From positions 1-61,508 of the forward strand of contig JAHIMR010000121.1 of the NCBI GenBank assembly GCA_018896525.1: a stretch of DNA of 61,508 bases, in the 5' to 3' direction. How positions within the stretch are numbered: position 1 is the first letter of the stretch; the number at the start of each line of letters is the position of its first letter. Of the stretch, positions 1 to 9,300 are shown one piece after another. The translations under genes and the position numbers were made by a program. Below the pieces are notes generated by a model. The model saw nothing but the letters and a program-made list of their open reading frames with translations. It did not search any database and was not told the origin of the DNA. The DNA is from Actinomycetota bacterium (GTDB lineage Bacteria; Actinomycetota; Geothermincolia; Fen-727; Anoxymicrobiaceae).

Positions 1-195
1 GGTGCTGTAAACTTGAACGGATACTTGCCTGTTTTACGTTGCAAGCATCTTTATGCAACAACCTCATACAGGTCTTTTCAAGGTGCCGAAATCATTATAG
101 CAGACCAAGCAAATCTTGACAAGAGGTATAAACATCAACGAAATACATCAGAAGCCAACAGAATTGGGCACTGTTCAAACCCCCGCCCCGTTGCC

Positions 196-224
196 TTGAC
201 ACCCGGGGTGGCATAACCTATTAT
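196..224 (+). promoter_or_regulatory. Probable sigma70-type promoter of rplM-rpsI
   Basis: A perfect -35 TTGACA (196-201) is followed after 17 bases by TATTAT (219-224). It lies about 50 bases upstream of the L13 start, leaving a short untranslated leader that contains a T-run at 255-260. The rest of the first 195 bases holds no gene I can support. Confidence 0.7.
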
Positions 225-274
225 CAACGTGCGTTGGCGCCTGTGTGGGCGTCATTTTTTAGCAGGGATTGAAC

Positions 275-730
275 ATGGGACATCTGAAGCTGACAAAAAA
301 CACCTATACTGCAAAGCCGGCGGACATAGAGCGCCGGTGGTACGTGGTGGATGCCGAAGGGCAGGTCCTGGGAAGGCTGGCGAGCACCGTCGCCCAGGTT
401 CTTCGCGGTAAGCACAAGCCGATATACACGCAGCATATGGATACCGGTGACCATGTGATTGTGGTTAACGCCGGGAAGGTCGTGGTGACCGGTGGCAAGG
501 AGGACAAGAAGGAGTACCGCCACCACAGCGGTTACCCCGGCGGCCTCAAGGAAACGCCGTACGAAGACCTGATGAAGAAGCGCCCTGAGCAGGTAATAAC
601 CAGGGCCGTCAGGGGCATGTTACCGCACAACCGGCTGGGCCGGGCGATGCTGGGGAAGTTGCATGTCTATGCCGGGCCGGAACACGGGAACGAGGCCCAG
701 AAGCCCGAACCGCTCGAGATAAACGGTTAA
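275..730 (+). CDS. rplM: 50S ribosomal protein L13
   Basis: Encodes ribosomal protein L13 of the large subunit, an early-assembly 23S rRNA-binding protein. The 151-residue product has the usual family length. It shows the typical beginning ([16 protein letters not shown], the GKHKP segment and the [10 protein letters not shown] strand) and the [19 protein letters not shown] stretch near the C-terminus. A TTG six bases upstream (269) is in frame, but the ATG at 275 sits at better distance from the GCAGGGA site at 262-268. It is followed 9 bases later by rpsI, the near-universal bacterial pair, so both are probably translated from one mRNA started at the promoter at 196-224. Confidence 0.97.
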   Translation: MGHLKLTKNTYTAKPADIERRWYVVDAEGQVLGRLASTVAQVLRGKHKPIYTQHMDTGDHVIVVNAGKVVVTGGKEDKKEYRHHSGYPGGLKETPYEDLMKKRPEQVITRAVRGMLPHNRLGRAMLGKLHVYAGPEHGNEAQKPEPLEING

Positions 731-739
731 GGAGCAACT

Positions 740-1132
740 TTGGCTGAGGATTTCTACAGGGGGACGGGCCGCCGCAAGGAGGCGGTAGCCAGGGTTCGAA
801 TCTATCCCGGATCCGGGGAGTTTGCCGTCAACGGGGTGTCGCTGGACACGTACTTCCCAAACCAGCGCTACAGGATAGAGGTGCTGTCCGCACTGGTGCA
901 ACTCGACCTCAAGGATAGCTTTGACGTAGTGGTCAAGGTGGAGGGCGGGGGGATGTCCGGCCAGGCCGGAGCCCTCAAACTGGGTATAGCCAGGGCGCTG
1001 GTGGAGTCGGACGAGTCATTGCGGGCCGACCTCAAGAAAGGCGGGTACCTTACCAGGGATGCGCGCATCAAGGAGAGGAAGAAGTACGGCCTCAAGGGCG
1101 CCCGTAAGAAGCCACAGTTCTCCAAGCGCTGA
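740..1132 (+). CDS. rpsI: 30S ribosomal protein S9
   Basis: Encodes ribosomal protein S9, whose C-terminal tail reaches the P-site tRNA. The 130-residue product has the GTGRRKEAVARVR start, the GGGMSGQAGALKLGIARAL core and the conserved C-terminal end KKPQFSKR with its final arginine. It starts at a TTG with GGAG five bases upstream (731-734). It is the second gene of the rplM-rpsI operon. A copy of the 163-bp dispersed repeat begins about 20 bases after its stop, where a terminator would be expected. Confidence 0.97.
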   Translation: MAEDFYRGTGRRKEAVARVRIYPGSGEFAVNGVSLDTYFPNQRYRIEVLSALVQLDLKDSFDVVVKVEGGGMSGQAGALKLGIARALVESDESLRADLKKGGYLTRDARIKERKKYGLKGARKKPQFSKR

Positions 1133-1153
1133 CCATTGCTCGCCTGAGCGTCC

Positions 1154-1319
1154 AGTGTCCCGTCTCATAGATACGGTGACGCACCGAGAGCGTTGGTGCG
1201 CCGCGCCGGCAAGGCGCGCGACTGAGGCGTACTCACTGAGTACGTCGCAGGGAGCGGAACGCAGCAGGAGCGGACGGGAGCGGCGTTCGAATGCCATTGT
1301 ATTTGTGAGACGGGGCACC
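1154..1319 (+). repeat. Dispersed ~163-bp palindromic element, copy A (forward, TCTCA subtype)
   Basis: First copy of a family found repeatedly in this window. The terminal inverted repeats start GTGTCCCGTCTCA and end TGAGACGGGGCAC. Inside are a GCACC/GGTGC hairpin, a CGCGCC/GGCGCG hairpin and a central GTACTC-GAGTAC hairpin. It lies between rpsI and glmM, about 20 bases after the rpsI stop. I see no coding capacity in it. Confidence 0.9.
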
Positions 1320-1403
1320 AGGCCCGGGCGCTGTAGCCGAATCCCACGTTATCAGGATTATGATATATTCTGATTACTGTCGTTTCCGGCTTCTGGAGGT
1401 TGG

Positions 1404-2732
1404 TTGAAGAAGTATTTCGGGACGGATGGCATAAGGGGCGAGGCGAACCGGGACCTTACGCCCGAACTGGCGCTCCGGCTGGGTCGGGCCGCGGTCAAGG
1501 CACTCGACGACGACGAATGCCGGATCGTGGTCGGCCGCGACACCCGGGTTTCAGGCCCGATGCTTGAAGACGCGCTGGTGGCGGGCCTGCTGTCGGAGGG
1601 CGCGCAGGTGTCGCTGGCGGGAGTCCTGCCCACGCCTGGCATCGCTTTCCTGACCGAGGACCTAGGTGCTACCGCGGGGGTAGTGATATCGGCGTCTCAT
1701 AACACCTACCAGGACAACGGCATAAAGTTCTTCGGGCCCGAGGGCCTCAAACTGCCGGATGAAACTGAGAAAGCGATAGAGAGTGAGTTCGAGAGCCTGG
1801 ACTCACCGGGGGGGGCAAGAGAGGTCGGGAACGTCACCGTTCTCGAGGACGCTGAGCGACTCTACATCGAACACCTGCTCTCCTGTGCCCGCTTCGACCT
1901 CACCGGATTCAGGGTTGCCCTGGACTGCGCCAACGGCTCCGCCTATCGCGTGTGTCCCATCGCGTTCGAGAAACTGGGGGCGGAGGTGGAGGCGATCGGT
2001 ACGCATCCTGACGGGGTGAATATCAATCGGGATTGTGGGTCCAACGAGACCGACCACCTGGCGCAACTGGCGATCGATTGGAAGGCGGATATCGGGTTCG
2101 CCCTTGATGGTGACGCGGACCGTTGCATTTGTGTGGACGAGACCGGGGAGGTCCGTGACGGGGACTTCATGATGGTGATAGTGGCGGATTACCTCAAGGA
2201 GCGCGATCTCCTGCATCCGCCACTGGTGGTATCTACGGTGATGAGCAACCTGGGGTTCTATGAGGCGCTCGGAGAGATGGATATCCGGTCCATTCAGACG
2301 AAGGTGGGGGACAGGTACGTTTCCGAGGAAATGATCTCCAACGGGGCTCTCATAGGCGGGGAACAGTCCGGCCATATCATATTCAGTGAGCACGCCTCCA
2401 CAGGGGACGGAACGCTTACCGCCCTGCTCATGGCCGGCATGGTGAGGGACCGGCGGAAGACATTCTCCGAGCTCGCGGGCATTATGAAAAAGTATCCCCA
2501 GGTGCTCTTGAACGTAAGGTCGAAGTCCGGCAGGAGGCTCGAGCCGGGGATGGCGGCATGGGACAAGGTAAGCGCCTGCCAGGAGGCACTGGGCCGGTCG
2601 GGCAGGATACTGGTCCGTCCATCGGGGACAGAACCGGTGGAGAGGGTCATGGTCGAAGCGACCAGCAAGGCAAAGGCGGAAGAGATCGCACGGGACATCG
2701 CGGACGCGATATCGCGGGAGCTCGAGCACTAA
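1404..2732 (+). CDS. glmM: Phosphoglucosamine mutase
   Basis: Converts glucosamine-6-phosphate to glucosamine-1-phosphate on the way to UDP-GlcNAc for peptidoglycan. The 442-residue length fits the family. The protein opens with KYFGTDGIRG, carries the phosphoserine active-site loop ISASHN with Ser98, the metal-binding loop DGDADR, the sugar-binding GGEQSGH and the C-terminal phosphate-binding RPSGTEP. The start is TTG with GGAGG a few bases upstream. It is followed 18 bases later by glmS, which makes its substrate, so the two consecutive steps are co-transcribed. Its own promoter is not clear; a TATATT is present at 1364-1369 but I cannot pair it with a -35. Confidence 0.96.
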   Translation: MKKYFGTDGIRGEANRDLTPELALRLGRAAVKALDDDECRIVVGRDTRVSGPMLEDALVAGLLSEGAQVSLAGVLPTPGIAFLTEDLGATAGVVISASHNTYQDNGIKFFGPEGLKLPDETEKAIESEFESLDSPGGAREVGNVTVLEDAERLYIEHLLSCARFDLTGFRVALDCANGSAYRVCPIAFEKLGAEVEAIGTHPDGVNINRDCGSNETDHLAQLAIDWKADIGFALDGDADRCICVDETGEVRDGDFMMVIVADYLKERDLLHPPLVVSTVMSNLGFYEALGEMDIRSIQTKVGDRYVSEEMISNGALIGGEQSGHIIFSEHASTGDGTLTALLMAGMVRDRRKTFSELAGIMKKYPQVLLNVRSKSGRRLEPGMAAWDKVSACQEALGRSGRILVRPSGTEPVERVMVEATSKAKAEEIARDIADAISRELEH

Positions 2733-2750
2733 AGGCGGCTGAGGACAGGA

Positions 2751-4577
2751 ATGTGCGGAATAACCGGGTATCTTGGAAACAGGCAGGCGAAGGAGGTCCT
2801 CTTCAGCGGCCTTCGTCGGCTGGAGTACCGCGGGTACGACTCGGCGGGCATCTGCGTCGTTTCGCCGACCGAAGAGATGGGTTGCGTGCGGGTAGTCGGC
2901 AACCTGGACGTCATGGAAGATGCGCTGGAGAGCGCCGAGCTGCCGGGTACCATCGGCATCGGGCACACCCGCTGGGCGACGCACGGCGCCCCTACCGTGG
3001 AGAACGCGCATCCACACCTTGACTGCGACGGCAAGATAGCGGTGGTCCATAACGGCATCATCGAGAATTTTGTAGAGCTCAAGCACCGCCTTCAGAGCGG
3101 CGGCCACCGGTTCAGGTCACAGACCGACTCGGAGACCATCGCGCATCTTATCGAGGAGCAGTACCGCGGCGACCTGGCCGAAGCCCTTCGCCGGAGCCTG
3201 GACCAGCTGGAGGGTGCTTACGCAATCGTGGCGGTGCACAGAGATGAGCCCGATGTCATAGTCGCCGCCCGGCGTGACAGCCCCCTGGTACTGGGAACAG
3301 GCGATGGGGAGCATTTCCTTGCCTCCGCGATACCGGCGTACCTTGACATGACGAAGCGTTTTGTGTTCCTCGAGGATAATGAGCTACTGGCGATCAACCG
3401 GGACGGCTACACGATTACCGGGCCCGATGGTCCGGTGTCACCTCGGCCGGTGGAGGTGGATTGGGACATAGACGCCGCCGAGAAAGGCGGCTACGAGGAT
3501 TTCATGCTGAAGGAAATCTACGAGCAGCCCAGGGCGGTGGAGGATACTCTGGCCGACAAGTTTGACTCGTCCGGGGAGATCGAGGTGGAGGAGCTTTGCC
3601 TGGATCCGGAGGGCGCGCGGGCATTGAGAAGAATCGTGGTGGTGGCCTGCGGCACGTCGTTCCACGCGGGCTTGCTGGCTAAGTACCTGTTCGAGCGATG
3701 GGCGTCGCTTCCGGTGGAGATAGAGATCGCCTCGGAGTTCCGCTACAGAAACCTCGTGGTTACCGAGGATGACCTGGTGGTGGCGGTAAGCCAGTCGGGA
3801 GAGACGATGGACACGCTGGCGGGGGTAAGGGAGGCCAGGAGGCGGGGCGCGCGCGTCATCGCGGTGGTGAACGTGGTGGGGAGCCAGATGACCCGGGAGG
3901 CCGACGGGGTCATATACACTCACGCGGGGCCGGAGGTCGGGGTCGCCGCGACAAAGACGTTCACCACGCAGATGGCTGCCATGTACGTGCTGGCGATGTA
4001 CCTGGGGCGGTTGCGGGGAGAGGTTACCGATGAGAAGTACCGGATGATAGTGAGTGAACTGCAGGCATTGCCCCGGAAGATGGAAGAGGTACTGGCGGAG
4101 AGGGACGCGGTCATCGCCTGTGCCGAGAAGTACCAGCATTGCCACGATTTCCTTTTCATGGGCAGGAGCGTGGGTTACCCGATCGCCATGGAGGGCGCGC
4201 TCAAGCTCAAGGAGATATCGTATCTGCACGCCGAGGGGTATCCCGCCGGCGAGATGAAGCACGGGCCCATCGCGCTTCTCGACAAGGATGTACCGGTGGT
4301 TGCGATAACGCCGAGGAACTCAGTTTATGACAAGATGATAAGCAACATCCAGGAGACAAAGGCGCGCGGGGCGCCAGTGGTAGCGGTTGCCACCAGGGGA
4401 GATCCCGAGATAGAGGAGATATGTGACGACGTGCTATGGGTGCCGGAAACGACGGAGATGCTATACCCGGTCCTCACGGTGATACCGTTACAGCTTCTCG
4501 CTTACCAGGTGGCCAAGCTCAGGGGTTGCAACGTGGACCAGCCCCGCAACCTGGCAAAGACGGTGACCGTGGAGTGA
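2751..4577 (+). CDS. glmS: Glutamine--fructose-6-phosphate aminotransferase (isomerizing)
   Basis: Makes glucosamine-6-phosphate from fructose-6-phosphate and glutamine in the cytoplasm. The 608 residues cover the whole enzyme: N-terminal class II glutaminase domain beginning MCGITGYLG with nucleophile Cys2, the GHTRWATHG loop, then two SIS sugar-isomerase domains (about 290-600) with CGTSFHAGL, SQSGETMDT and the C-terminal KTVTVE that ends most GlmS proteins. It forms a pair with glmM upstream. I see no glmS ribozyme in the 18-base gap, so control by that route is excluded here. Confidence 0.97.
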   Translation: MCGITGYLGNRQAKEVLFSGLRRLEYRGYDSAGICVVSPTEEMGCVRVVGNLDVMEDALESAELPGTIGIGHTRWATHGAPTVENAHPHLDCDGKIAVVHNGIIENFVELKHRLQSGGHRFRSQTDSETIAHLIEEQYRGDLAEALRRSLDQLEGAYAIVAVHRDEPDVIVAARRDSPLVLGTGDGEHFLASAIPAYLDMTKRFVFLEDNELLAINRDGYTITGPDGPVSPRPVEVDWDIDAAEKGGYEDFMLKEIYEQPRAVEDTLADKFDSSGEIEVEELCLDPEGARALRRIVVVACGTSFHAGLLAKYLFERWASLPVEIEIASEFRYRNLVVTEDDLVVAVSQSGETMDTLAGVREARRRGARVIAVVNVVGSQMTREADGVIYTHAGPEVGVAATKTFTTQMAAMYVLAMYLGRLRGEVTDEKYRMIVSELQALPRKMEEVLAERDAVIACAEKYQHCHDFLFMGRSVGYPIAMEGALKLKEISYLHAEGYPAGEMKHGPIALLDKDVPVVAITPRNSVYDKMISNIQETKARGAPVVAVATRGDPEIEEICDDVLWVPETTEMLYPVLTVIPLQLLAYQVAKLRGCNVDQPRNLAKTVTVE

Positions 4578-4598
4578 CCCGACCAGGCGGATGACAGC

Positions 4599-5354
4599 AT
4601 GGCGTACTGCCCACAGTGTGGCCGCGAGCAGAGGTGCGGATGTGACACATGCCACACCTGTGGTGTGGGGCTTGTCAGCGGTTCGCCGGCAAGCGCCGGG
4701 GACACCGGTCACCAGGCGGCGGTTCCCGATGCCATCGGGGCCGGTGAAGCTACCCCCGGACCGGCGTTCCAGGCGGATGAGGCCGGTCCTGGGGATGAAA
4801 CGGTGCGGGTGGCACGCTCAGCCGTGCTTGCGGTGTTACTCATCCTGGGCTGCGCGGCCCTGGTTAACGCATTCCTGGGAATGATCCTGTCCATCTCCGG
4901 TTTTCACGTTACCGCTTCGGTGGTTTCAATAATGGACGGGCTGAAGCGGCTGGGATACTACATCGGCCATCTCATGTACTCGAGTTCCTACCGCCTGCTG
5001 CTGGGGTTCGCGCTGGTGGCGCTGGGGTTGCTTGGCGAGCCCCCCGGGCCTTTCAAGAAAAGGGGAACGTGGCGACAGGCGGTACGCGTGCTGGCTCTTG
5101 TCGTGTTTGCCACAGGCGCCGGTTGCCTTATCGCCATGATCTTTCTCCTCATGCCGGTGGGGAACCAGAACATGTACGTTACCGGCCTTCTTCCCGAGCT
5201 ATGGATTACCCTGCCGGTGCTGGCGGTGTTGGGACTTTCTCTGTCTGCTACGGGATATGTGCTGGTGGCGCAGTTCAGCCGTGAATCGAAGGAGTCGGAA
5301 CGCATTCGGGAGGACGCGGTGAAACGCCGATATAATGAGCGTCAGGATCTATAA
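4599..5354 (+). CDS. Zinc-ribbon membrane protein of unknown function
   Basis: A 251-residue protein I do not recognise. The N-terminus has a short cysteine-rich segment (CPQCGREQRCGCDTCHTCG) like a zinc ribbon. A low-complexity Ala/Gly/Pro linker to about residue 68 follows, then about four hydrophobic helices: around 72-95, 125-145, 165-190 and 205-225. The C-terminus is charged (SRESKESERIREDAVKRR). It starts 21 bases after glmS and ends 23 bases before the NAD(P)HX repair gene, so it is probably co-transcribed. No transport or enzyme motif is visible. Confidence 0.75.
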   Translation: MAYCPQCGREQRCGCDTCHTCGVGLVSGSPASAGDTGHQAAVPDAIGAGEATPGPAFQADEAGPGDETVRVARSAVLAVLLILGCAALVNAFLGMILSISGFHVTASVVSIMDGLKRLGYYIGHLMYSSSYRLLLGFALVALGLLGEPPGPFKKRGTWRQAVRVLALVVFATGAGCLIAMIFLLMPVGNQNMYVTGLLPELWITLPVLAVLGLSLSATGYVLVAQFSRESKESERIREDAVKRRYNERQDL

Positions 5355-5377
5355 TCCGCGAGACTCGGAGGTCGAGC

Positions 5378-6928
5378 TTGAGGGTAGTTACACCGGGCGA
5401 GATGGCAAGGATCGATAGGGCGGCCATTGAAGGCGAGGGGATTCCGGGTGTAACGCTGATGGAGAACGCCGGCGAGGCGGTGGCGCGGGTGGCGATGGAC
5501 ATCCTGTCCGCTGAGGGCGGCGGAACGGTGGCCGTATGGTGCGGCAAGGGGAACAACGGGGGAGACGGCCTGGTGGTGGCCCGCCTGCTGTGCGGTGCCG
5601 GGGTCGAGGCGAAAGTTTTCCTGCTGGCCGACCCCGATGAACTGAGCGGGGACGCGGCTGTTAACCTGGAGCGGCTGGGCGGGTTCGCGGTGAAGATCGA
5701 GCGGGTTGGCGAGGATGGGGGCCTGGAGAGGTTCACAGGTATGACCCCCGGGCCCGCGCTGGTGATAGACGCGATATTTGGAACTGGTTTTTCCGGGAGC
5801 GCCCGGGGCATCTTCGAGGCCGCGATTAGCTCGATAAACGGTGCCGGATGCCCGGTGCTGGCGGTGGATATCCCAAGTGGCGTGTCGGGTAAGACCGGCG
5901 GGATCTCGGGGGCGGCCGTCAGGGCGGACCGAACGGTGACATTCGCCGCGGCGAAGGTGGGCCTGGTGCAGTACCCGGGAGCGGGGCTGGCCGGCTGCAT
6001 GGAGGTTGCCGACATAGGCATACCTAACCGGCTTGTAGACAGCGTGCCGGAGTCGAGAGTGTACCTCACCACTGGAGAGGACGTCGAGGCGCTCCTGCCC
6101 CGGCGTGCCCCGGACGCGCACAAATGGCAATCCGGTAGCGTGCTGGTGGTTGGGGGGTCCCCGGGGATGACCGGCGCCGTGGCCATGTGTGCCAGGGCCT
6201 GCCTGAGGGCGGGGGCGGGGATAGTTACCGCCGGAGTCCCGGAGGGGCTGAGCGACATACTGGAGGTGAAACTCACCGAGGTGATGACCCTGCCATTGCC
6301 TGAGACACCGCGAGGGGCTCTTTCTCCACGGTCGGTTGAAGCGATCACCGAGCTCAGCGGCAGGTACGACGTGCTGGCGCTGGGCCCGGGGATGTCAGAG
6401 GACCCGCAGGCCGCACGGCTGGTGAGGGAGCTCCTAAAAGCTGTGGAGAAACCGGTGGTCCTGGACGCCGATGGGCTGAACGCGGTGGCCGGGCATTCCC
6501 GCGTACTGGAGGAAAGAGAGTCGCCCCTGGTCTTGACCCCGCATCCCGGGGAGATGGCGCGCCTTACAGGGGGTAGCAGCGCGGAGGTGCAGACCAACAG
6601 GGTAGAGGTGGCGCTCGAGGCCGCGGCCCGGTGGGGCGCGGTCGTGGTCCTGAAGGGGGCCGGGACGGTAGTGGCGGAGCCTGGCGGGAGCGCTAACATC
6701 AACTCCACCGGAAACCCCGGGATGGCCACCGCGGGGATGGGCGACGTGTTAACGGGTTGTATAGCAGCGCTGATGGCCCAGGGCCTGGGGGCGTTCGAGG
6801 CCGCGGTGGCGGGGGCCTACTGCCACGGTTACGCGGCGGACCTGGCCGCCGGCATGGATGCCATGATAGGCCTGGTGGCGGGGGACGTCATAAGGCACCT
6901 GCCGCTGGCCATGCGGCGGACGGAGTAG
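5378..6928 (+). CDS. nnr: Bifunctional NAD(P)HX epimerase / ADP(ATP)-dependent NAD(P)HX dehydratase
   Basis: Repairs the hydrated, damaged forms of NADH and NADPH. The 516-residue fusion contains an N-terminal YjeF-type epimerase domain (about 1-215, with CGKGNNGGDGL and DAIFGTGFSG) and a C-terminal ribokinase-fold dehydratase domain (about 230-510, with LVVGGSPGMTGA, LDADGLNA, LTPHPGEMARL and the catalytic GMGDVLTG loop). The TTG start has GGAGG seven bases upstream. A repeat copy (B) follows a few bases after the stop. In actinobacteria this gene is often close to alr, as here. Confidence 0.94.
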   Translation: MRVVTPGEMARIDRAAIEGEGIPGVTLMENAGEAVARVAMDILSAEGGGTVAVWCGKGNNGGDGLVVARLLCGAGVEAKVFLLADPDELSGDAAVNLERLGGFAVKIERVGEDGGLERFTGMTPGPALVIDAIFGTGFSGSARGIFEAAISSINGAGCPVLAVDIPSGVSGKTGGISGAAVRADRTVTFAAAKVGLVQYPGAGLAGCMEVADIGIPNRLVDSVPESRVYLTTGEDVEALLPRRAPDAHKWQSGSVLVVGGSPGMTGAVAMCARACLRAGAGIVTAGVPEGLSDILEVKLTEVMTLPLPETPRGALSPRSVEAITELSGRYDVLALGPGMSEDPQAARLVRELLKAVEKPVVLDADGLNAVAGHSRVLEERESPLVLTPHPGEMARLTGGSSAEVQTNRVEVALEAAARWGAVVVLKGAGTVVAEPGGSANINSTGNPGMATAGMGDVLTGCIAALMAQGLGAFEAAVAGAYCHGYAADLAAGMDAMIGLVAGDVIRHLPLAMRRTE

Positions 6929-6933
6929 TCAAA

Positions 6934-7095
6934 GTGCCCCGCTCCATAGATACGCTGGCATTCGAACGCCGCCGCATCCACACCGGCTGTGTTCCGCTCC
7001 TCAGGCGTACTACAGGAGTACGCCTCAGTCGCGCGCCTTGCCGGAGCGGCGCTTCGACGCTCTCGGTGCTGAACCGTATCTATGGAACGAGGCAC
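6934..7095 (-). repeat. Dispersed ~163-bp palindromic element, copy B (reverse, TCCA subtype)
   Basis: Full-length copy in the opposite orientation to copy A, beginning five bases after the nnr stop. The outer arms are CTCCATAGATAC and GTATCTATGGAAC, the central hairpin is GTACTACAGGAGTAC, and the GGCATTCGAACGCC segment lies near the left end. Confidence 0.9.
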
Positions 7096-7113
7096 TATGG
7101 AAAGGAGTTCAGG

Positions 7114-7566
7114 TTGGAAAATGGAAATAGACCGGGGATAGGGGTGCGCGTAGCGAAGCTGATATGCATGGGGCTGGCTTTGTTCGATATACTCCTGGGC
7201 GGACTCACCGTGCTCAAGCCTCGGTGGATGATGAGGATACTGACACCAGGCGAGGAGCCTGCCGGCGAGGCGCTCCTACGGAGATCGGGGACGACCTGGC
7301 TGTTTTTCGCGCTGGTACAGGCGTGGGCGGCGATGGACAACGAGAACCCCACGGCGCTGCGAGCGGTCTCCGTTTTGCGCCTTCAGGACGTCCCGACGGA
7401 CCTGGTATGGCTCAGGTCCGGCTCAGGCTTCGGGTGGTTCGGTAAATTCTCGCTTATCCTCGCACCCACGTTCAACTTCGCGGTGGGGTGTTTCCTTGCG
7501 CAAGTGGCGCGGCGCATAGAGAAGAAAGAGGGAGCGGGTGAGCAGTACGGCGGCATGGCGCCTTGA
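7114..7566 (+). CDS. Small hypothetical membrane protein
   Basis: A protein of 150 residues from a TTG start at 7114, preceded by AAAGGAG (7101-7107). The reading frame stays open upstream through repeat copy B, but that part is repeat sequence and I exclude it. Three hydrophobic stretches are likely membrane segments: ICMGLALFDILLGGLTVL, TTWLFFALVQAWAAM and FSLILAPTFNFAVGCFLAQVA. The C-terminus is charged. No family is recognised. The pattern is that of a small integral membrane protein of the DoxX-like size class, but I see no motif that would support that name. Confidence 0.6.
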   Translation: MENGNRPGIGVRVAKLICMGLALFDILLGGLTVLKPRWMMRILTPGEEPAGEALLRRSGTTWLFFALVQAWAAMDNENPTALRAVSVLRLQDVPTDLVWLRSGSGFGWFGKFSLILAPTFNFAVGCFLAQVARRIEKKEGAGEQYGGMAP

Positions 7567-7617
7567 GATAGAATTAGATAGCCAATACAACGACAGGAGA
7601 GATGGAGAGGTGTTGAA

Positions 7618-8103
7618 ATGAAGAGCCTTCAGGTGGAGCAGGCGATGACCGCTGACCCGATTACCGTCTCGGCGGAGACATCGGTCACCGACGTGGCGAG
7701 GATCATGGTGGATAACGGAATCGGCGGCGTGCCGGTAGTTGACGATTCAGGAGAGATCCTGGGCATAGTAACCGAGAGCGATCTTATCGTTCACGACAGC
7801 GACGTGGAGTTCCCGTCGTTCGTCCACTTCCTCACCGGCTACGTGTTCGTCCCTGGAAGCCTGCACCGCTTCGAGGAGAAGTTTCGCAGGGCTGTGGCCA
7901 ATACCGCGGGTCAGGTCATGACCGAGGACCCGATGACCGTCGAGGCGGACGATCCGGTTGAAGACGTGGCCACAATCATGTCGAAGAAGAAAATGAAGAG
8001 GTTTCCGGTGATGCGAGAGGGAAAACTGGTGGGGATTATCACCATGGCCGATATCGTGAGGCTCATCAGCGAGGACATACCGGTCGAAAGCCCCGATTAC
8101 TAG
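7618..8103 (+). CDS. Stand-alone CBS-domain pair protein
   Basis: A 161-residue cytosolic protein made of two CBS motifs (about 8-60 and 97-150), each with the typical pattern MTxDPxTV...DVAxIMxxxxIxxxPVxDxxGxxxGIVTxxDL. Such Bateman modules bind adenine nucleotides and usually regulate a partner enzyme or channel. No effector domain is attached, and the neighbours (an unknown membrane protein and alanine racemase) do not identify the partner. A strong purine-rich ribosome site (GGAGAGATGGAGAGG) precedes the ATG. The segment between the CBS motifs is hydrophobic (SFVHFLTGYVFVPGS). Confidence 0.88.
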   Translation: MKSLQVEQAMTADPITVSAETSVTDVARIMVDNGIGGVPVVDDSGEILGIVTESDLIVHDSDVEFPSFVHFLTGYVFVPGSLHRFEEKFRRAVANTAGQVMTEDPMTVEADDPVEDVATIMSKKKMKRFPVMREGKLVGIITMADIVRLISEDIPVESPDY

Positions 8104-8145
8104 CATGGATGGCCGGGGCCGATAACGTAGAATGGATACTGATTG

Positions 8146-9300
8146 ATGGGTGGGGAGAAAGAAACCATCAGGCCGGTGGTTGCGACGGTCAACCTGGACA
8201 ACATCCGGCATAACGTGGAGTTCCTGAAGGGACTGCTAACGCCGGAGTGCCTTTTCATGGCTGTGGTAAAGGCGAACGGCTACGGGCACGGGGACGCGGA
8301 GGTCTCCCGGGCGGCGCTTGACGGCGGTGCGGACCGCCTTGGGGTCGCGTTGGTGGAGGAGGGTATCCGGTTGCGGCGGGCGGGGTTCGACTGCCCGATT
8401 CATCTCCTGTTCGAGCCGCCTCCCGGAGCGGCGGCGGCGGTACTCGAGAACGACCTCATAGCCACGGTATACACCGACCGGATGGCGAGAGCCCTCTCTG
8501 AGGAGGCGGCCAACCGGGGCGTGAACTCCCGGGTCCATATAAAGGTGGATACCGGGATGCACAGGGTAGGCATCTACCCGGATGAGGTCGCGGAGTTCGC
8601 CGGGCTGCTGGGGGGACTTCCCGGCATCGAGGTGGAAGGGATATATACCCACTTCGCGGTGGCGGACAGGGTTGGCCACCCGTTTACCGAGGTGCAGATG
8701 GACCGGTTTGAGGAGGCCGCCGCGGTGGCGGAAGAGGTCCTCGGCAAGCCGCTCGTGAAACATGCCGCGAACAGCGCGGCGGTCCTGTCATCTCCCCGGA
8801 GTTCCTGCGACATGGTAAGGGTGGGGATAGCCATGCTGGGCATGCTTCCCTCAGAGGAGTTCGCCGGCGATGAGCATCTGCGCCCGGCGCTGTCGCTCAC
8901 CGGTGAGGTCGCGTTTGTAAAGCGCGTACCGGCCGGCGAGGGGATAAGTTATGGCCTGCGGTACGCGCCTGAGCGAGACACATGCATAGCTGTTCTCCCG
9001 CTGGGGTACGCGGATGGGTTCTCACGCCTGCTTTCCGGCAACGCGGAGGTGCTTATCGGCGGAAAGCGCAGGCCGGTGGTGGGCACCGTGTGCATGGACC
9101 TGATAATGGTCGACCTGGGGGAGGAACCGGTGGAGCCGGGTACGCCGTTTACGGTCATTGGGGCTGAAGGGGGCAAGGAGATCACCGCCGACGAGATCGC
9201 GGAAAGGCTGGGAACCATAAACTACGAGGTTACATGCATGATTAGCCCGCGGGTGCCGCGGGTGTACGTCCAGGAAGAAGAAGGGGGAGTCGAAAGATGA
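8146..9300 (+). CDS. alr: Alanine racemase
   Basis: PLP enzyme that interconverts L- and D-alanine for peptidoglycan. The ~384-residue length is typical. The N-terminal barrel carries the PLP lysine in AVVKANGYGHG (near residue 42). HIKVDTGMHRVG is the substrate-binding strand, and the second catalytic tyrosine lies in ISYGLRYAP. The C-terminal domain has VCMDLIMVDLG and ends TCMISPRVPRVY. Start choice is uncertain: TTG 8143, ATG 8146 and GTG 8176 are in frame, and none has a perfect ribosome site. The stop overlaps the next ATG (ATGA at 9297-9300), indicating translational coupling. Confidence 0.95.
   Translation: MGGEKETIRPVVATVNLDNIRHNVEFLKGLLTPECLFMAVVKANGYGHGDAEVSRAALDGGADRLGVALVEEGIRLRRAGFDCPIHLLFEPPPGAAAAVLENDLIATVYTDRMARALSEEAANRGVNSRVHIKVDTGMHRVGIYPDEVAEFAGLLGGLPGIEVEGIYTHFAVADRVGHPFTEVQMDRFEEAAAVAEEVLGKPLVKHAANSAAVLSSPRSSCDMVRVGIAMLGMLPSEEFAGDEHLRPALSLTGEVAFVKRVPAGEGISYGLRYAPERDTCIAVLPLGYADGFSRLLSGNAEVLIGGKRRPVVGTVCMDLIMVDLGEEPVEPGTPFTVIGAEGGKEITADEIAERLGTINYEVTCMISPRVPRVYVQEEEGGVER

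Noticed and set aside
13-216. Open frame of 67 codons at the start of the window
   Set aside because: No ribosome site, no recognisable motif, and it overlaps the rplM promoter; probably chance.
1803-3107. Minus-strand frame (434 codons) across glmM and glmS
   Set aside because: Crosses two certain genes and has no recognisable domain.
6757-7113. N-terminal extension of the small membrane protein at 7114
   Set aside because: This part is antisense or out-of-frame to nnr and then repeat copy B; a good ribosome site marks the later TTG.
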